Origin: Streptomyces alboflavus
Lineage (GTDB): Bacteria; Actinomycetota; Actinomycetes; Streptomycetales; Streptomycetaceae
Assembly: GCF_000716675.1 (NCBI RefSeq)
Contig: NZ_JNXT01000012.1
Span: forward strand, 76,283-140,282
Length of the DNA stretch: 64,000 bases
Reading direction: 5' to 3'
The first letter of the stretch is position 1. Each line of letters begins with the position of its first letter. Below are positions 41,836 to 51,061 of the stretch, piece after piece. The translations under genes were made by a program, and so were the position numbers. Under the pieces are notes generated by a model that made no database searches, was not told the origin of the DNA, and was given only the letters and a program-made list of their open reading frames with translations.

Positions 41836-43218
41836 TCAGGCGAGGTTGACGCTGGCGTCGACGGGGGCGGGGGTGGGTGTGGGGCCGCTCACGGGGGTGT
41901 ACACGGCGTTCTTCTCGGCGCTCTCCTCGACGGCCGCGAGGACCCGCTGCACCGAGAGGCCGTCCGCGAAGGAGGGCGCGGGCGCGGTGCCCGACGCGAT
42001 GGCGTGGAGCAGGTCGCGGGCCTGATGCACGAAGGTGTGCTCGTAGCCGAGTCCGTGTCCCGGCGGCCACCAGGCCTCCAGGTAGGGGTGCCCTGGTTCG
42101 GTGACGAGAATGCGGCGGAAGCCGGCGGACGCGGCGGGTTCGGTGTGGTCGTGGAAGGAGAGTTCGTTCAGGCGCTCCAGGTCGAAGGCCAGCGAGCCCG
42201 CGGATCCGTTGAGTTCGAGCCGCAGGGCGTTCTTGCGCCCGGTGGCGAACCGGGTCGCCTCGAAGGTGGCGAGGGCGCCGGAGGGGAACCGCGCCGTGAA
42301 GACGGCGGCGTCGTCGACGGTGACCTGCCCGGACCTGGCCCCGGACCTGCCGTCGGCCCGCGCTCCGGCGCCCGGATCGGCCCCGGGATCGGCCCCGGGA
42401 TCAGCTCCGGGATCAGCCCCGGGATCAGCTCCGGTGCCCGCCGCCGTGATCCCGGTGGAGGACCCCTCGGGCAGCGGCCGTTCGCGTACGAAGGTCTCGG
42501 TCAGCGCCGAGACGCCCGCGACGGCCTCGCCCGTCAGGAACTGCGCGAGGTCCACGATGTGCGCGCCGAGGTCGCCGAGCGCGCCGGAGCCCGCGCGGTC
42601 CTTGCGCAGCCGCCAGGTCAGCGGGAAGGCCGGGTCGACCAGCCAGTCCTGGAGGTAGGTGAGACGGACGTGCCGCAGCGTGCCGAGGCGCCCTTCGGCG
42701 ACCATCCGGCGGGCGAGCGCGAGGGCGGGCACGCGGCGGTAGTTGAAGCCGACCATCGCCACCTGGCCGCGCGCGGCGGCCCGTTCGGCGGCGGCCGCCA
42801 TCGCCTCGGCCTCCTCGACGGTGTTGGCGAGCGGCTTCTCGCACAACACGTGCTTGCCCGCGTCGAGCGCGGCGACGGCGATCTCCGCGTGGCTGTCGCC
42901 CGGTGTGCAGATGTCGACGACGTCGACGTCGTCGCGGGCGATCAGGGCGCGCCAGTCGGTCTCGGCGGCGTCCCAGCCGAGCCGGTCGGCGGCGGCGCGC
43001 ACGGCGGCGCCGTCGCGCCCGCACACGGCGGCGAGCCGCGCGCCCAGGGGCAGGTCGAAGACGTGGCCGACGGTGCGCCAGCCCTGGGAGTGGGCGGCGC
43101 CCATGAAGGCGTAGCCGACCATGCCCACGCCGAGCCGACGCCGCCCGGCCCGGAGGCCGTCGGTCGGCCCGGCCCCGGCAGTGCCCCCGGCAGCGGCCTC
43201 GTGTTCCGTCTCACTCAT
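41836..43218 (-). CDS. Gfo/Idh/MocA-family NAD(P)-dependent oxidoreductase
   Basis: 460 residues with an AGGAGGAG site upstream of the ATG. The Rossmann motif is V-G-M-V-G-Y-A-F-M-G-A-A near residue 32, and the family lysine lies in H-V-L-C-E-K-P-L-A. The C-terminal dimerisation domain includes G-D-L-G-A-H-I-V-D-L and P-G-H-P-Y-L-E-A-W-W. Residues about 265-285 are a G-A-D-P tetrapeptide array from a 12-bp DNA repeat (42370-42435), absent from ordinary family members. It probably oxidises the imported sugar, perhaps at C3. Confidence 0.85.
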   Translation of the reverse strand: MSETEHEAAAGGTAGAGPTDGLRAGRRRLGVGMVGYAFMGAAHSQGWRTVGHVFDLPLGARLAAVCGRDGAAVRAAADRLGWDAAETDWRALIARDDVDVVDICTPGDSHAEIAVAALDAGKHVLCEKPLANTVEEAEAMAAAAERAAARGQVAMVGFNYRRVPALALARRMVAEGRLGTLRHVRLTYLQDWLVDPAFPLTWRLRKDRAGSGALGDLGAHIVDLAQFLTGEAVAGVSALTETFVRERPLPEGSSTGITAAGTGADPGADPGADPGADPGADPGAGARADGRSGARSGQVTVDDAAVFTARFPSGALATFEATRFATGRKNALRLELNGSAGSLAFDLERLNELSFHDHTEPAASAGFRRILVTEPGHPYLEAWWPPGHGLGYEHTFVHQARDLLHAIASGTAPAPSFADGLSVQRVLAAVEESAEKNAVYTPVSGPTPTPAPVDASVNLA

Positions 43219-43266
43219 GCGGTAACTCCTCCTGGTCGTCGCCTGCTTCGCGGGTCAGTGGGCACC

Positions 43267-44310
43267 TCACTTGAAGCCGGTGGACATGTACTGGTCGACG
43301 TTGTCCTTGTCGACGACGGCCGAGTAGAGCGTCAGGGAGGCCGGGATCTCGAACTCGGCCATGCCGCTGACGCCCTTGCCCTGGCCGAGCGCCCGCGCCA
43401 GGTCGATCGCGGACGCCGCCATCGTCGGCGGGTACAGGACGGTGGCCTTGAGCACGCCACGGTCCTGCTTGATCTCCTGGAACGCGGACAGCGCGCCCGC
43501 GCCGCCGACCATCAGGAAGTCGTCGCGCCCGGCCTGCTTGATCGCCCGCAGCGCGCCCACGCCCTGGTCGTCGTCGTGGTTCCACAGGGCGTCGAAGTTC
43601 TTCTGCGCCTGCAGGAGCTGCGACATCTTCGACTGCCCGGACTCGACGGTGAACTCCGCGGCCTGCCGGGCGACCTTCTCGATGTTCGAGTAGTTCTTCA
43701 GGGCGTCGTCGAAGCCCTTGGTGCGCTGCTTGGTCAGCTCCAGGTTGTCCAGGCCGGCCAGCTCGACGACCTTGGCGTTCTTCTTGCCCTTGAGCTTCTC
43801 GCCGATGTAGTGCCCGGCGTTCAGGCCCATGCCGTAGTTGTCGCCGCCGATCCAGCAGCGGTACGCCTGCGCGGACGCGAAGATCCGGTCGAGGTTGACG
43901 ACGGGGATCCCGGCCTTCATGGCCTTCAGGCCGACCTGCGTGAGGGCCTTCCCGTCGGCGGGCAGGATGACGAGGACGTCGACCTTCTTGTTGATGAGGG
44001 TCTCGACCTGGCCGATCTGCGCGGCCGTGTCGTTGGAGCCCTCGGTGGCCTCCAGGGTGACGTCCTTGTACTTCTTCGCCCGCGACTTGGCGTTGTCGTT
44101 GATGGCGTTCAGCCAGCCGTGGTCGGCCTGCGGCCCGGCGAAGCCGATGGTGACCTTCTTGCCGGGCTTGTCGTCGGCGACGGCCTGGTTGTTGTCGGAC
44201 GGCGAGTCGTCGTCCTTGGACTCGTTGCTGGTGCAGCCGGTGAGCACGGCACCGGCCGACACGGCGGCCGCTCCGAAGAGCAGTCCTCTGCGGCTCGCGA
44301 AATCTGGCAT
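43267..44310 (-). CDS. Ribose-type ABC transporter substrate-binding lipoprotein
   Basis: 347 residues. A lipoprotein signal ends in V-L-T-G-C near residue 26 and is followed by an acidic linker. The periplasmic-binding-protein type I fold is shown by V-T-I-G-F-A-G-P-Q-A-D-H-G-W, D-V-L-V-I-L-P-A-D-G and I-P-V-V-N-L-D-R-I-F. It delivers a sugar to the permease encoded 12 bp upstream. No single sugar can be named. Confidence 0.88.
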   Translation of the reverse strand: MPDFASRRGLLFGAAAVSAGAVLTGCTSNESKDDDSPSDNNQAVADDKPGKKVTIGFAGPQADHGWLNAINDNAKSRAKKYKDVTLEATEGSNDTAAQIGQVETLINKKVDVLVILPADGKALTQVGLKAMKAGIPVVNLDRIFASAQAYRCWIGGDNYGMGLNAGHYIGEKLKGKKNAKVVELAGLDNLELTKQRTKGFDDALKNYSNIEKVARQAAEFTVESGQSKMSQLLQAQKNFDALWNHDDDQGVGALRAIKQAGRDDFLMVGGAGALSAFQEIKQDRGVLKATVLYPPTMAASAIDLARALGQGKGVSGMAEFEIPASLTLYSAVVDKDNVDQYMSTGFK

Positions 44311-44322
44311 GACTTGAACCCC

Positions 44323-45342
44323 TTACGTGGTAGCCGTACGCCGCTGGACGAGGACCGCGGCCACGATGATCGCGCCCTTGGCGATCTGCTGGACGGCGGT
44401 CTCCAGGTTGTTGAGCGCGAAGATGTTCTGGATCGTGATGAAGATCAGGACGCCGAGCACGGAGCCCGTGATGGTGCCCCGGCCCCCGCTCAGCAGCGTG
44501 CCGCCGATGATCGCGGCGGCGATGGCGTCCAGCTCGTACAGATTGCCGTTGGTGTTCTGGCCCGAGCCCGCGAGGACGATCAGCAGGAACGCCGCGATGC
44601 CGCAGCACAGCCCGGACAGCAGATACAGATAGAGCCGCTGCCGCCGGACGTCGATGCCCGCGAGCCGCGCCGCCTCGGCGTTGCCGCCGACGGCCACCGA
44701 ACGGCGACCGAACGTGGTCCGGTTCAGCAGCAGCCAGCCGACCACCGTCACGGCCGCGAAGACCATCACGAGCGGCGGGATGCCGAGCACGTAGGAGTCG
44801 CGCTCGCCGAGCTTCAGGACACTGTCGACGGTGACCATCTGCGTCTTGCCGTCGGTGATCTCCAGGGCCAGGCCGCGGCCCGATGCGAGCATGGCGAGGG
44901 TGGCGATGAACGGCACCATGCGCCCGTACGCGATGAGCAGTCCGTTCACGAGACCGCAGCCGAGTCCGACGACGACGGCCGTGAAGAGGATGCCCGCGAA
45001 GCCGTACTCCTGGGTGGCGACCGTCGTGGCCCACACCGACGCGAGCGCCACGATCGCGCCGACCGACAGGTCGATGCCGCCGGAGATGATCACGAAGGTC
45101 ATGCCGACGGTGACCACGCCGATGACGGACGCCTGGGTGAGGACGAGTTGCAGGTTGTCGGTGTCCAGGAACGCGTCGGGCTCCGTGACACCGCCGATCA
45201 CGACGAGGGCGGCGAGCACACCGAGCAGCGAAAGGGTGCGCACGTCGACGCGGGTGACGAGGGACCGCCACGGGCTCTTGGGGGCGTCCGCCGGCGGGCT
45301 CTTCTCGGTGACGGGCCGGGCGGGCGATGCGGGCTGCGTCAT
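44323..45342 (-). CDS. Ribose-type ABC transporter permease
   Basis: 339 residues from the ATG at 45342, overlapping the ATPase stop (ATGA). About nine hydrophobic segments are present, with the family signatures G-M-T-F-V-I-I-S-G-G-I-D-L-S-V-G-A in the first third and the coupling region A-V-G-G-N-A-E-A-A-R-L-A-G-I with G-G-T-L-L-S-G-G-R-G-T. A single permease gene implies a homodimer. Confidence 0.9.
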   Translation of the reverse strand: MTQPASPARPVTEKSPPADAPKSPWRSLVTRVDVRTLSLLGVLAALVVIGGVTEPDAFLDTDNLQLVLTQASVIGVVTVGMTFVIISGGIDLSVGAIVALASVWATTVATQEYGFAGILFTAVVVGLGCGLVNGLLIAYGRMVPFIATLAMLASGRGLALEITDGKTQMVTVDSVLKLGERDSYVLGIPPLVMVFAAVTVVGWLLLNRTTFGRRSVAVGGNAEAARLAGIDVRRQRLYLYLLSGLCCGIAAFLLIVLAGSGQNTNGNLYELDAIAAAIIGGTLLSGGRGTITGSVLGVLIFITIQNIFALNNLETAVQQIAKGAIIVAAVLVQRRTATT

Positions 45343-46925
45343 GACGCCGGGCTTCCTTCCGTGGTGGCGGGGCCGTGGGGGCCCTTGGTGAGGGTCGGGC
45401 CGGGCGTGCTCGACGCCAGGACGAGGTCGAGCACGCGGTGTTCGTCGAGGTCGTGCGCGGGAGCGGTGTGGACGACCCGGCCCTCGCGCAGGACGAGGAC
45501 GCGGTCGGCGAGGCCGAGGACCTCCGGCACCTCGCTGGAGACGAGGAGGACAGCGAGGCCCTCGTCGGCGAGCCGCCGGATGACGGTGTACAGCTCGGCG
45601 CGGGCGCCGACGTCGACACCGCGGGTCGGCTCGTCGAGCAGCAGGACGCGACAGCCGCGCAGCAGCCACCGGGCGAGGACCGCCTTCTGCTGGTTGCCGC
45701 CGGAGAGCGTGCGCACCGGGACCGAGGGGTTGTCGGGCCGCAGCGACAGCTCGCGCGTCGCGGTGCGGGCGGCCTCGCGCTCCTTCGTCCGGTCCAGCCA
45801 ACCCCCGTACGAGAAGCGGGACATGGAGGAGACGGACACATTGCGGGTGACGGACTCCAGCATGAGCAGGCCCTGGGCCTTGCGCTCCTCGGGGGCGAGC
45901 CCGAGCCCGGCGCGCACCGCCGCGCGGACGCTGCCAGGCCGCAACACCCGTCCGTCTACGCGGACTTGGCCGCCGGTCGGCCTGCGGGCGCCATAGATGG
46001 TCTCCAGGATCTCCGAGCGCCCGGAGCCGACGAGCCCGGCGAGGCCGACGATCTCGCCGGGCCGCAGTTCGAGGTCGAGGGGCGCGAACTCGCCGTCGCG
46101 GGCGAGGCCCTGGACGACGAGGACGGGGTCGGGCAGGGGGCTGCCGTCCTGGTCGCGGGGTGCCCGCTCCGGGAAGACGTACTCGACGTTGCGGCCCGTC
46201 ATCAGCGCGATGACCTCGCGTGTCGGTGTCTCCTTGGCGGGCAGGCCGACGGCGACGGCGCGGCCGTCCTTGAGGACGGTGACGCGGTCGCCGATGCGGC
46301 GGATCTCCTCCAGCCGGTGCGAGATGTAGACGACGGCGACGCCGTCGGCCGTCAGATCGCCCACGATGCGAAAGAGGTTGTCGACCTCGTCGGGGTCGAG
46401 CGCGGCGGACGGTTCGTCCATGACGATGAGCCGCACCTCGTGGGAGAGCGCGCGGGCCATCGACACGATCTGCTGCTGGGCGGCCGACAGGTCCCCGACG
46501 AGCCGCGCCGGGTCGATCTCGCTGTGCCCGAGGCGCCTGAGCAGTGCGGCGGTCGAGGCGCGTGCGTCCCGGCCGCGGACCACGAAACCGGCGGCGGTCG
46601 GCTCGTGCCCGAGGTAGACGTTCTCGGCCACGGACAGGCCCTCCACCAGGTCGAGTTCCTGGTAGATGGTGGCGACGCCGAGGCGCATGGCGGCGATCGG
46701 CGAGCGCAGGGTGACCTCGTCGCCGCGCCAGACGATGGTGCCGTCGTCCGGCTGGTGGGCGCCCGCGAGGACCTTGATGAGCGTGGACTTGCCGGCGCCG
46801 TTCTGGCCGAGCAGGCAGTGCACCTCACCGGCCTGGACATGCAGGTCGACGCCGTCGAGCGCGCGGACGCCCGGGAACGACTTGGTGATGCCGGACATGG
46901 TGAGCAGGGGTGGTTCTGGTGCCAT
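45339..46925 (-). CDS. Ribose-type ABC transporter ATPase with two nucleotide-binding domains
   Basis: 528 residues from the ATG at 46925 (GAGGGAA upstream). The first domain has Walker A G-Q-N-G-A-G-K-S-T and Walker B L-I-V-M-D-E-P-S, with a degenerate signature (L-S-A-A-Q-Q-Q). The second has G-L-V-G-S-G-R-S-E in place of a good Walker A, signature L-S-G-G-N-Q-Q-K and Walker B L-L-L-D-E-P-T-R-G-V-D. This asymmetry is typical of RbsA/MglA-type proteins. It is the first gene of the transporter run, 214 bp after the ROK regulator. Confidence 0.9.
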   Translation of the reverse strand: MAPEPPLLTMSGITKSFPGVRALDGVDLHVQAGEVHCLLGQNGAGKSTLIKVLAGAHQPDDGTIVWRGDEVTLRSPIAAMRLGVATIYQELDLVEGLSVAENVYLGHEPTAAGFVVRGRDARASTAALLRRLGHSEIDPARLVGDLSAAQQQIVSMARALSHEVRLIVMDEPSAALDPDEVDNLFRIVGDLTADGVAVVYISHRLEEIRRIGDRVTVLKDGRAVAVGLPAKETPTREVIALMTGRNVEYVFPERAPRDQDGSPLPDPVLVVQGLARDGEFAPLDLELRPGEIVGLAGLVGSGRSEILETIYGARRPTGGQVRVDGRVLRPGSVRAAVRAGLGLAPEERKAQGLLMLESVTRNVSVSSMSRFSYGGWLDRTKEREAARTATRELSLRPDNPSVPVRTLSGGNQQKAVLARWLLRGCRVLLLDEPTRGVDVGARAELYTVIRRLADEGLAVLLVSSEVPEVLGLADRVLVLREGRVVHTAPAHDLDEHRVLDLVLASSTPGPTLTKGPHGPATTEGSPAS

Positions 46926-47139
46926 GACGGTTCCCTCGGGGGGTGCGGCCGGTTTCAGGGCAGAGCAGGGCGAAGCGGAGGGTGGCGGGAGGGGGCTGGC
47001 GGAGCTGATGGAGTCGCTGAGAGAGGCTGGCGGAGCTGATGAAGCCGGTGAGAAAGGGCAGGGCGATCTTGTAAAGGGCATGACAATAACGATCAAGGCG
47101 CCGCGGCCCGGCGCTCGCGCGTACGGGTGCCCGGGGCGG

Positions 47140-48321
47140 CTAGGCCGGGGAGAACAGGTGGTCGCTGATGAGGCGGGCGCCGCCGATGACTCCGGCGGTG
47201 GGGCCCAACTCACCGAGGACGATGGGGAGGTTGCCGGTCGCGAGGGGCAGCGACTGGCGATAGACCTGGGTGCGGATCGCGGCGAGCAGCGTGTGGCCGA
47301 GGCCGGTGACGCCGCCGCCGATCACCACGAGACCGGGGTTGAAGAAGCTGACGAGGCCCGCGATGACCTGGCCGGTGCGGTTGCCACCGGCGCGGATCAA
47401 GTCGAGGGCGGTGGCGTCACCGGCGGCGGCCGCCGCGGCGACGTCGACGGCGGTGAGCGCGCCGGAGTTCTCGAATCGGGTGCAGAGCTCCGGTGAACTC
47501 CCCTGGTGGGCGGCGTCCTCGGCGTCGCGGGCGAGCGCGGCGCCGCTGAAGTATGCCTCCAGGCAGCCCTTGTTGCCGCAGGCGCACGGGCGGCCGTCCG
47601 GCTCGACCTGGATGTGGCCGATGTCGCCCGCGCTGCCCGTCGTGCCGCGGTAGACCTCGCCGCCGACGACGATGCCGCAGCCGATGCCCGTGCCGATCTT
47701 GACGCACAGGAAGTCGGCCACGGAGCGGGCGACGCCCGCGTGCTGCTCGCCCATCGCCATCAGGTTCACGTCGTTGTCGACCATCACCGGGCAGCCGAGG
47801 TCCTGGCTGAGCGCCTCCCGCACGGGGAAGCCGTCCCAGCCGGGCATGATCGGCGGTGCGACCGGGACGCCCTCGGGGAAGCGGACGGGCCCCGGTACGC
47901 CGATGCCGGCGCCGTCGAATCCCTCCGCGAGCCCGGAGGCGCGCAACTTGGCTGCCATGGCGAGGACTTGCTCGAAGACCGCGACCGGGCCCTCGCGTAC
48001 GTCCATGGGCTGGTTGATGTGGCCGAGTACCTCCAGCTCGGCGTTGGTGACCGCGACGTCGACCGAGGTCGCGCCGATGTCCACGCCGAGGAAGCGGAGG
48101 GCCGGGGCCAGGCGGATGTTGTGGGAGCGGCGGCCGCCTCGGGACGCCGCGAGGCCGTCGGCGACCACGAGTCCTGTGTCCAGGAGGCGGTCCACCTCCA
48201 CGGCCAGTTTGGACCGGGAGAGGTCGACCTGGTCGCCCAGTTGGGCGCGGGAGTTGGGCCCTCCGTCGCGCAGCAGCCGCAGTAGCCGCGCCTGGTGCGC
48301 GTTGGCGGGTCGAGCCGTCAT
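47140..48321 (-). CDS. ROK-family transcriptional repressor
   Basis: 393 residues from the ATG at 48321. An N-terminal MarR-like winged helix (A-Q-L-G-D-Q-V-D-L-S-R-S-K-L) is followed by a sugar-kinase-like ROK domain: L-G-V-D-I-G-A-T-S-V-D-V-A, G-I-G-V-P-G-P-V, the zinc motif C-A-C-G-N-K-G-C-L-E with the preceding histidine G-H-I-Q-V. It lies upstream of, and in line with, the ABC transporter genes and is the obvious sugar-responsive regulator of the 36.6-46.9 kb locus. Confidence 0.88.
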   Translation of the reverse strand: MTARPANAHQARLLRLLRDGGPNSRAQLGDQVDLSRSKLAVEVDRLLDTGLVVADGLAASRGGRRSHNIRLAPALRFLGVDIGATSVDVAVTNAELEVLGHINQPMDVREGPVAVFEQVLAMAAKLRASGLAEGFDGAGIGVPGPVRFPEGVPVAPPIMPGWDGFPVREALSQDLGCPVMVDNDVNLMAMGEQHAGVARSVADFLCVKIGTGIGCGIVVGGEVYRGTTGSAGDIGHIQVEPDGRPCACGNKGCLEAYFSGAALARDAEDAAHQGSSPELCTRFENSGALTAVDVAAAAAAGDATALDLIRAGGNRTGQVIAGLVSFFNPGLVVIGGGVTGLGHTLLAAIRTQVYRQSLPLATGNLPIVLGELGPTAGVIGGARLISDHLFSPA

Positions 48322-48959
48322 ACGTCTCACGCGCCCCTCCCCGCCTGTTCGGCCGAATCCCGTGTGTGTTCGTTGGGCTTTCGAGGGGAACGTAGCAGCG
48401 GTTGCCGGGACTGGGAAGAAGTTGCGTACGAATTCCCTCCTACTTTCTCCAGTTCGAGGACAAAGGGGGGTGGGTGGCCTCGCGGGGCGCCCCAGTCCCG
48501 CCCCTTCTCCGAAACCGGGGCTGCGCCCCTGGACCCCCAAGGTGGAGGTCCCGGGCGGGTGGGACAGCTCCCGCCGAATCGGCGCTCTGCGCCTCGTCCT
48601 CAAACGCCGGACGGGCTGAAAACCTCGCCGAGGCGGGCCGGAAGGCGCCGCGGGGCGGGCTGGGAGGGTGCCGCGGGGTGGGCCGGAAATGCGCTGCGGG
48701 GCGGGCTGCAATGTGCGGGTCGGGCCGGACAGGCGCTGCGAGGTGAGCCGTTTCGGGGCTGAAGGTGCCGCGCTGCTGCACAGCCGGTGCAGGTTGGGGC
48801 GGGTGGGTGGGAGAGAGCCCGTCCGGCGATTGAGGACGAGGCGCGCAGCGCCGAAACGGGGGTGACCCCGGCAGGGCCGAGGGTGCCGGGCTGTCGGACA
48901 GGCCGGTGCAAGCTCGGGCGGGTGGGCGGGCAAGAGCCCGTCCCAGCCGACACACCCGG
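48322..48959. repeat. Intergenic repeat-rich block of the Streptomyces palindromic type
   Basis: About 640 bp without a gene. Two modules recur here and at 60209-60402: CGAAACCGGGGCTGCGCCCC (48510-48529), and CGGCGCTCTGCGCCTCGTCC (48580-48599) running on to GCCGGACGGGCTGAA. An inverted copy lies at 48816-48862 (CCCGTCCGGCGATTGAGGAC). Each module is itself partly palindromic. Upstream promoter sequences of the ROK gene must lie in the first 120 bp. Confidence 0.7.
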
Positions 48960-49637
48960 TCAGGGCGTCTCACGTTCGTGGTACGTCTTCCGCGTGTGCT
49001 CCGTATGCGCCCGCATGACCTCCGTCGCCCCCGCCTCGTCACGCGCGGCGATCGCCGCGATGAGCGCGCGGTGCTCGATCCAGGACTGCTTGCCGCGCTG
49101 CCGGGCCACCGGCGTGTAGTACCAGCGGACACGCCGGTCGACCTGGGCGGCCAGCTCAGCGAGGACGACGTTCCCGGCCAGCTCCATCACCTTGGCGTGG
49201 AACGCGGCGTTCGTGGCGACGACGAGGTCCACGTCACCGTCCGCGACGGCCGCCTCCCCCTTGGCGCACAGCTCCTCGAGGGCGGCGATCCCCGCCGACC
49301 CGGCGTTCGCGGCGGCGAGCCGCGCGGCCTCGGCCTCCAAGAGGGTGCGGACGGTGAGGAGTTGGTCGGCCTCCTCCTCCGTCGGCTCGTGCACGAACGC
49401 CCCCTGCGCGGGCCGCAGGTCCACCCACCCCTCGGTGTTCAGCCGCTGCAACGCCTCGCGCACGGGCTGCCTGGACACGCCCAGGTGTCCGGCGAGTTCG
49501 CTCTCGACGAGGTGCTGGCCAGGGCGCAGGGCGCGGGTGGTGATGAGTTCGAGCAGCGCCTCGTACACCCGCTCGCGCAGCGGGCCCGGCCGCTCCAACT
49601 TGGGCACTGTCCCCTGTGGCAGTCCTGCGGACAACAT
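48960..49637 (-). CDS. GntR-family regulator, FCD subfamily; probable regulator of the oxalate/formate genes
   Basis: 225 residues from the ATG at 49637, chosen over a TTG 36 bases upstream because AGGAGG lies at the right distance. The winged helix is clear (L-R-P-G-Q-H-L-V-E-S-E-L-A, V-S-R-Q-P-V-R-E-A-L-Q-R-L). The C-terminal FCD helical bundle carries the usual metal/acid-binding residues (F-H-A-K-V-M-E-L-A-G-N; then E-H-R and H-T-E-H-T near the end). FCD regulators bind small carboxylates. A TTGTCTACAGT box lies 54 bp upstream, and matching boxes precede the suc/oxc, OFA permease and formate dehydrogenase operons. Confidence 0.87.
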   Translation of the reverse strand: MLSAGLPQGTVPKLERPGPLRERVYEALLELITTRALRPGQHLVESELAGHLGVSRQPVREALQRLNTEGWVDLRPAQGAFVHEPTEEEADQLLTVRTLLEAEAARLAAANAGSAGIAALEELCAKGEAAVADGDVDLVVATNAAFHAKVMELAGNVVLAELAAQVDRRVRWYYTPVARQRGKQSWIEHRALIAAIAARDEAGATEVMRAHTEHTRKTYHERETP

Positions 49638-49690
49638 CCCGGCCCCCTCCTGGACGACGTCAACCCGAGTCAAGCGAAACAGATTGGCTT

Positions 49691-49701
49691 TTGTCTACAG
49701 T
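49691..49701 (-). promoter_or_regulatory. Candidate operator for the GntR regulator (autoregulation)
   Basis: Read leftward: ACTGTAGACAA. Identical over 11 bases to the box at 56634-56644 before the formate dehydrogenase operon. Confidence 0.65.
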
Positions 49702-49783
49702 TTACCGAGCACAGGGGCCAGTACCAGGGGCAGTTGGACGCGTCACAACGGCCGACCGCCTCCCGGCACAGCGACAGCGCACG

Positions 49784-50731
49784 TCACGGACAGCGCACGA
49801 CCTGCCCCGCGTACGACAGGTTCCCCCCGAACCCGAACAGCAGCACCGGATCCCCCTTGGAGATCTCACCCCGCTCGACCAGCTTGGACAGGGCGAGCGG
49901 CACCGACGCGGCCGAGGTGTTGCCGGAGTCCACCACGTCCCGGGCGACGACGGCGTTGACCGCGCCGATCCGGTCGGCGAGCGGCTCGACGATGCGCAGG
50001 TTGGCCTGGTGCAGGACGACCGCAGCGAGGTCGGCCGGGGCCAGACCGGCCCGTTCGCAGGCCGCGCGGGCCAGCGGCGGCAGCCGCGTGGTGGCCCAGC
50101 GGTAGACGCTCTGCCCCTCCTGCGCGAACCGCGGCGGCGTCCCCTCGATGCGCACCGCGTGCCCCATCTCCGGCACCGAGCCCCACAGGACCGGGCCGAT
50201 CCCGGGCTCCTCCCCCTCCGCGCACGGCTCGACGACGGCCGCGCCCGCGCCGTCGCCGACGAGCACGCACGTCGTGCGGTCGGTCCAGTCCGTGACGGCG
50301 GACATCTTGTCGGCGCCGATGACCAGGGCCCGGGTCGCCGCCCCCGCCCGTACGGCGTGGTCGGCGGTGGCGAGCGCGTGCGTGAAGCCCGCACAGACGA
50401 CGTTGACGTCCATCGCGGCGGGCGAGACGAGACCCAGGCGGGCGGCGACCCGCGCGGCCATGTTCGGCGAGCGGTCGATGGCCGTGGACGTGGCGACGAC
50501 GACCAGGTCCACGGACGACGGCGCGCTGCCCGCGGAGGCGAGCGCCTTGGCGGCGGCGTGCGCGGCGAGCTCGTCGACCGGCTCCTCCGGGCCGCCGATG
50601 TGGCGGGTGCGGATGCCCACCCGGGAGCGGATCCACTCGTCGCTGGTGTCGACCATGCCCGTCAAGTCGTCGTTCGTGAGGACCTTGGCGGGCTGGTAGT
50701 GGCCGACAGCGGCGATGCGTGAGCCGGGCAT
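49784..50731 (-). CDS. 3-oxoacyl-ACP synthase III (FabH-like)
   Basis: 315 residues from the ATG at 50731 with GAGGGGA upstream. The Cys-His-Asn triad is visible in N-V-V-C-A-G-F-T-H-A-L, V-V-L-H-Q-A-N-L-R-I and S-G-N-T-S-A-A-S-V-P. It condenses an acyl-CoA with malonyl-ACP or performs a related acyl transfer. No acyl carrier protein or other fatty-acid or polyketide gene is near, so it is an isolated copy, lying between the OFA permease and the GntR gene. Its acyl-CoA substrate could be unusual. Confidence 0.87.
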   Translation of the reverse strand: MPGSRIAAVGHYQPAKVLTNDDLTGMVDTSDEWIRSRVGIRTRHIGGPEEPVDELAAHAAAKALASAGSAPSSVDLVVVATSTAIDRSPNMAARVAARLGLVSPAAMDVNVVCAGFTHALATADHAVRAGAATRALVIGADKMSAVTDWTDRTTCVLVGDGAGAAVVEPCAEGEEPGIGPVLWGSVPEMGHAVRIEGTPPRFAQEGQSVYRWATTRLPPLARAACERAGLAPADLAAVVLHQANLRIVEPLADRIGAVNAVVARDVVDSGNTSAASVPLALSKLVERGEISKGDPVLLFGFGGNLSYAGQVVRCP

Positions 50732-50872
50732 GGGCGGATCCCCTCGTGGTGCAGGCAGTGCGGGACGTACGGGAAGTGCGTGACCGTCCAGTCTGCTCAG
50801 CGACTCACGGGTAACAGGTGACGTAATGCGACAGGAAAGGAGCGCCCGCTTTGGATGCTTCGCCACATCGTG

Positions 50873-51061
50873 TCACCCGGTGAAGAGCTGTTTGGCCTTG
50901 TGTACGAGCTCGTAGACGCCGTACGCGAGGGGCAGCCCGACCCACAGCCAGGCCCCGACGATCAGCGGGCGGCGGCGCGGCAGGTCCCGGTCACTTGCCT
51001 GCGGCTGAATCGGCGGCGTCGGTGGTGTCGGCGGTGTCGGCTGTGTCGGCGGCGTTGTCAT
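50873..51061 (-). CDS. MFS transporter small subunit, overlapping the OFA permease gene
   Basis: 62 residues from the ATG at 51061, with AAGGAG seven bases before it inside the permease gene. The first 20 residues are T-P-P repeats; then basic L-P-R-R-R-P and one hydrophobic helix (L-I-V-G-A-W-L-W-V-G-L-P-L-A-Y-G-V-Y) and a C-terminal H-K-A-K-Q-L-F. It overlaps the permease 3' end by 71 bp in a different frame, so it must be made together with it. Small single-helix partners follow OFA permeases in other streptomycetes. Confidence 0.75.
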   Translation of the reverse strand: MTTPPTQPTPPTPPTPPIQPQASDRDLPRRRPLIVGAWLWVGLPLAYGVYELVHKAKQLFTG

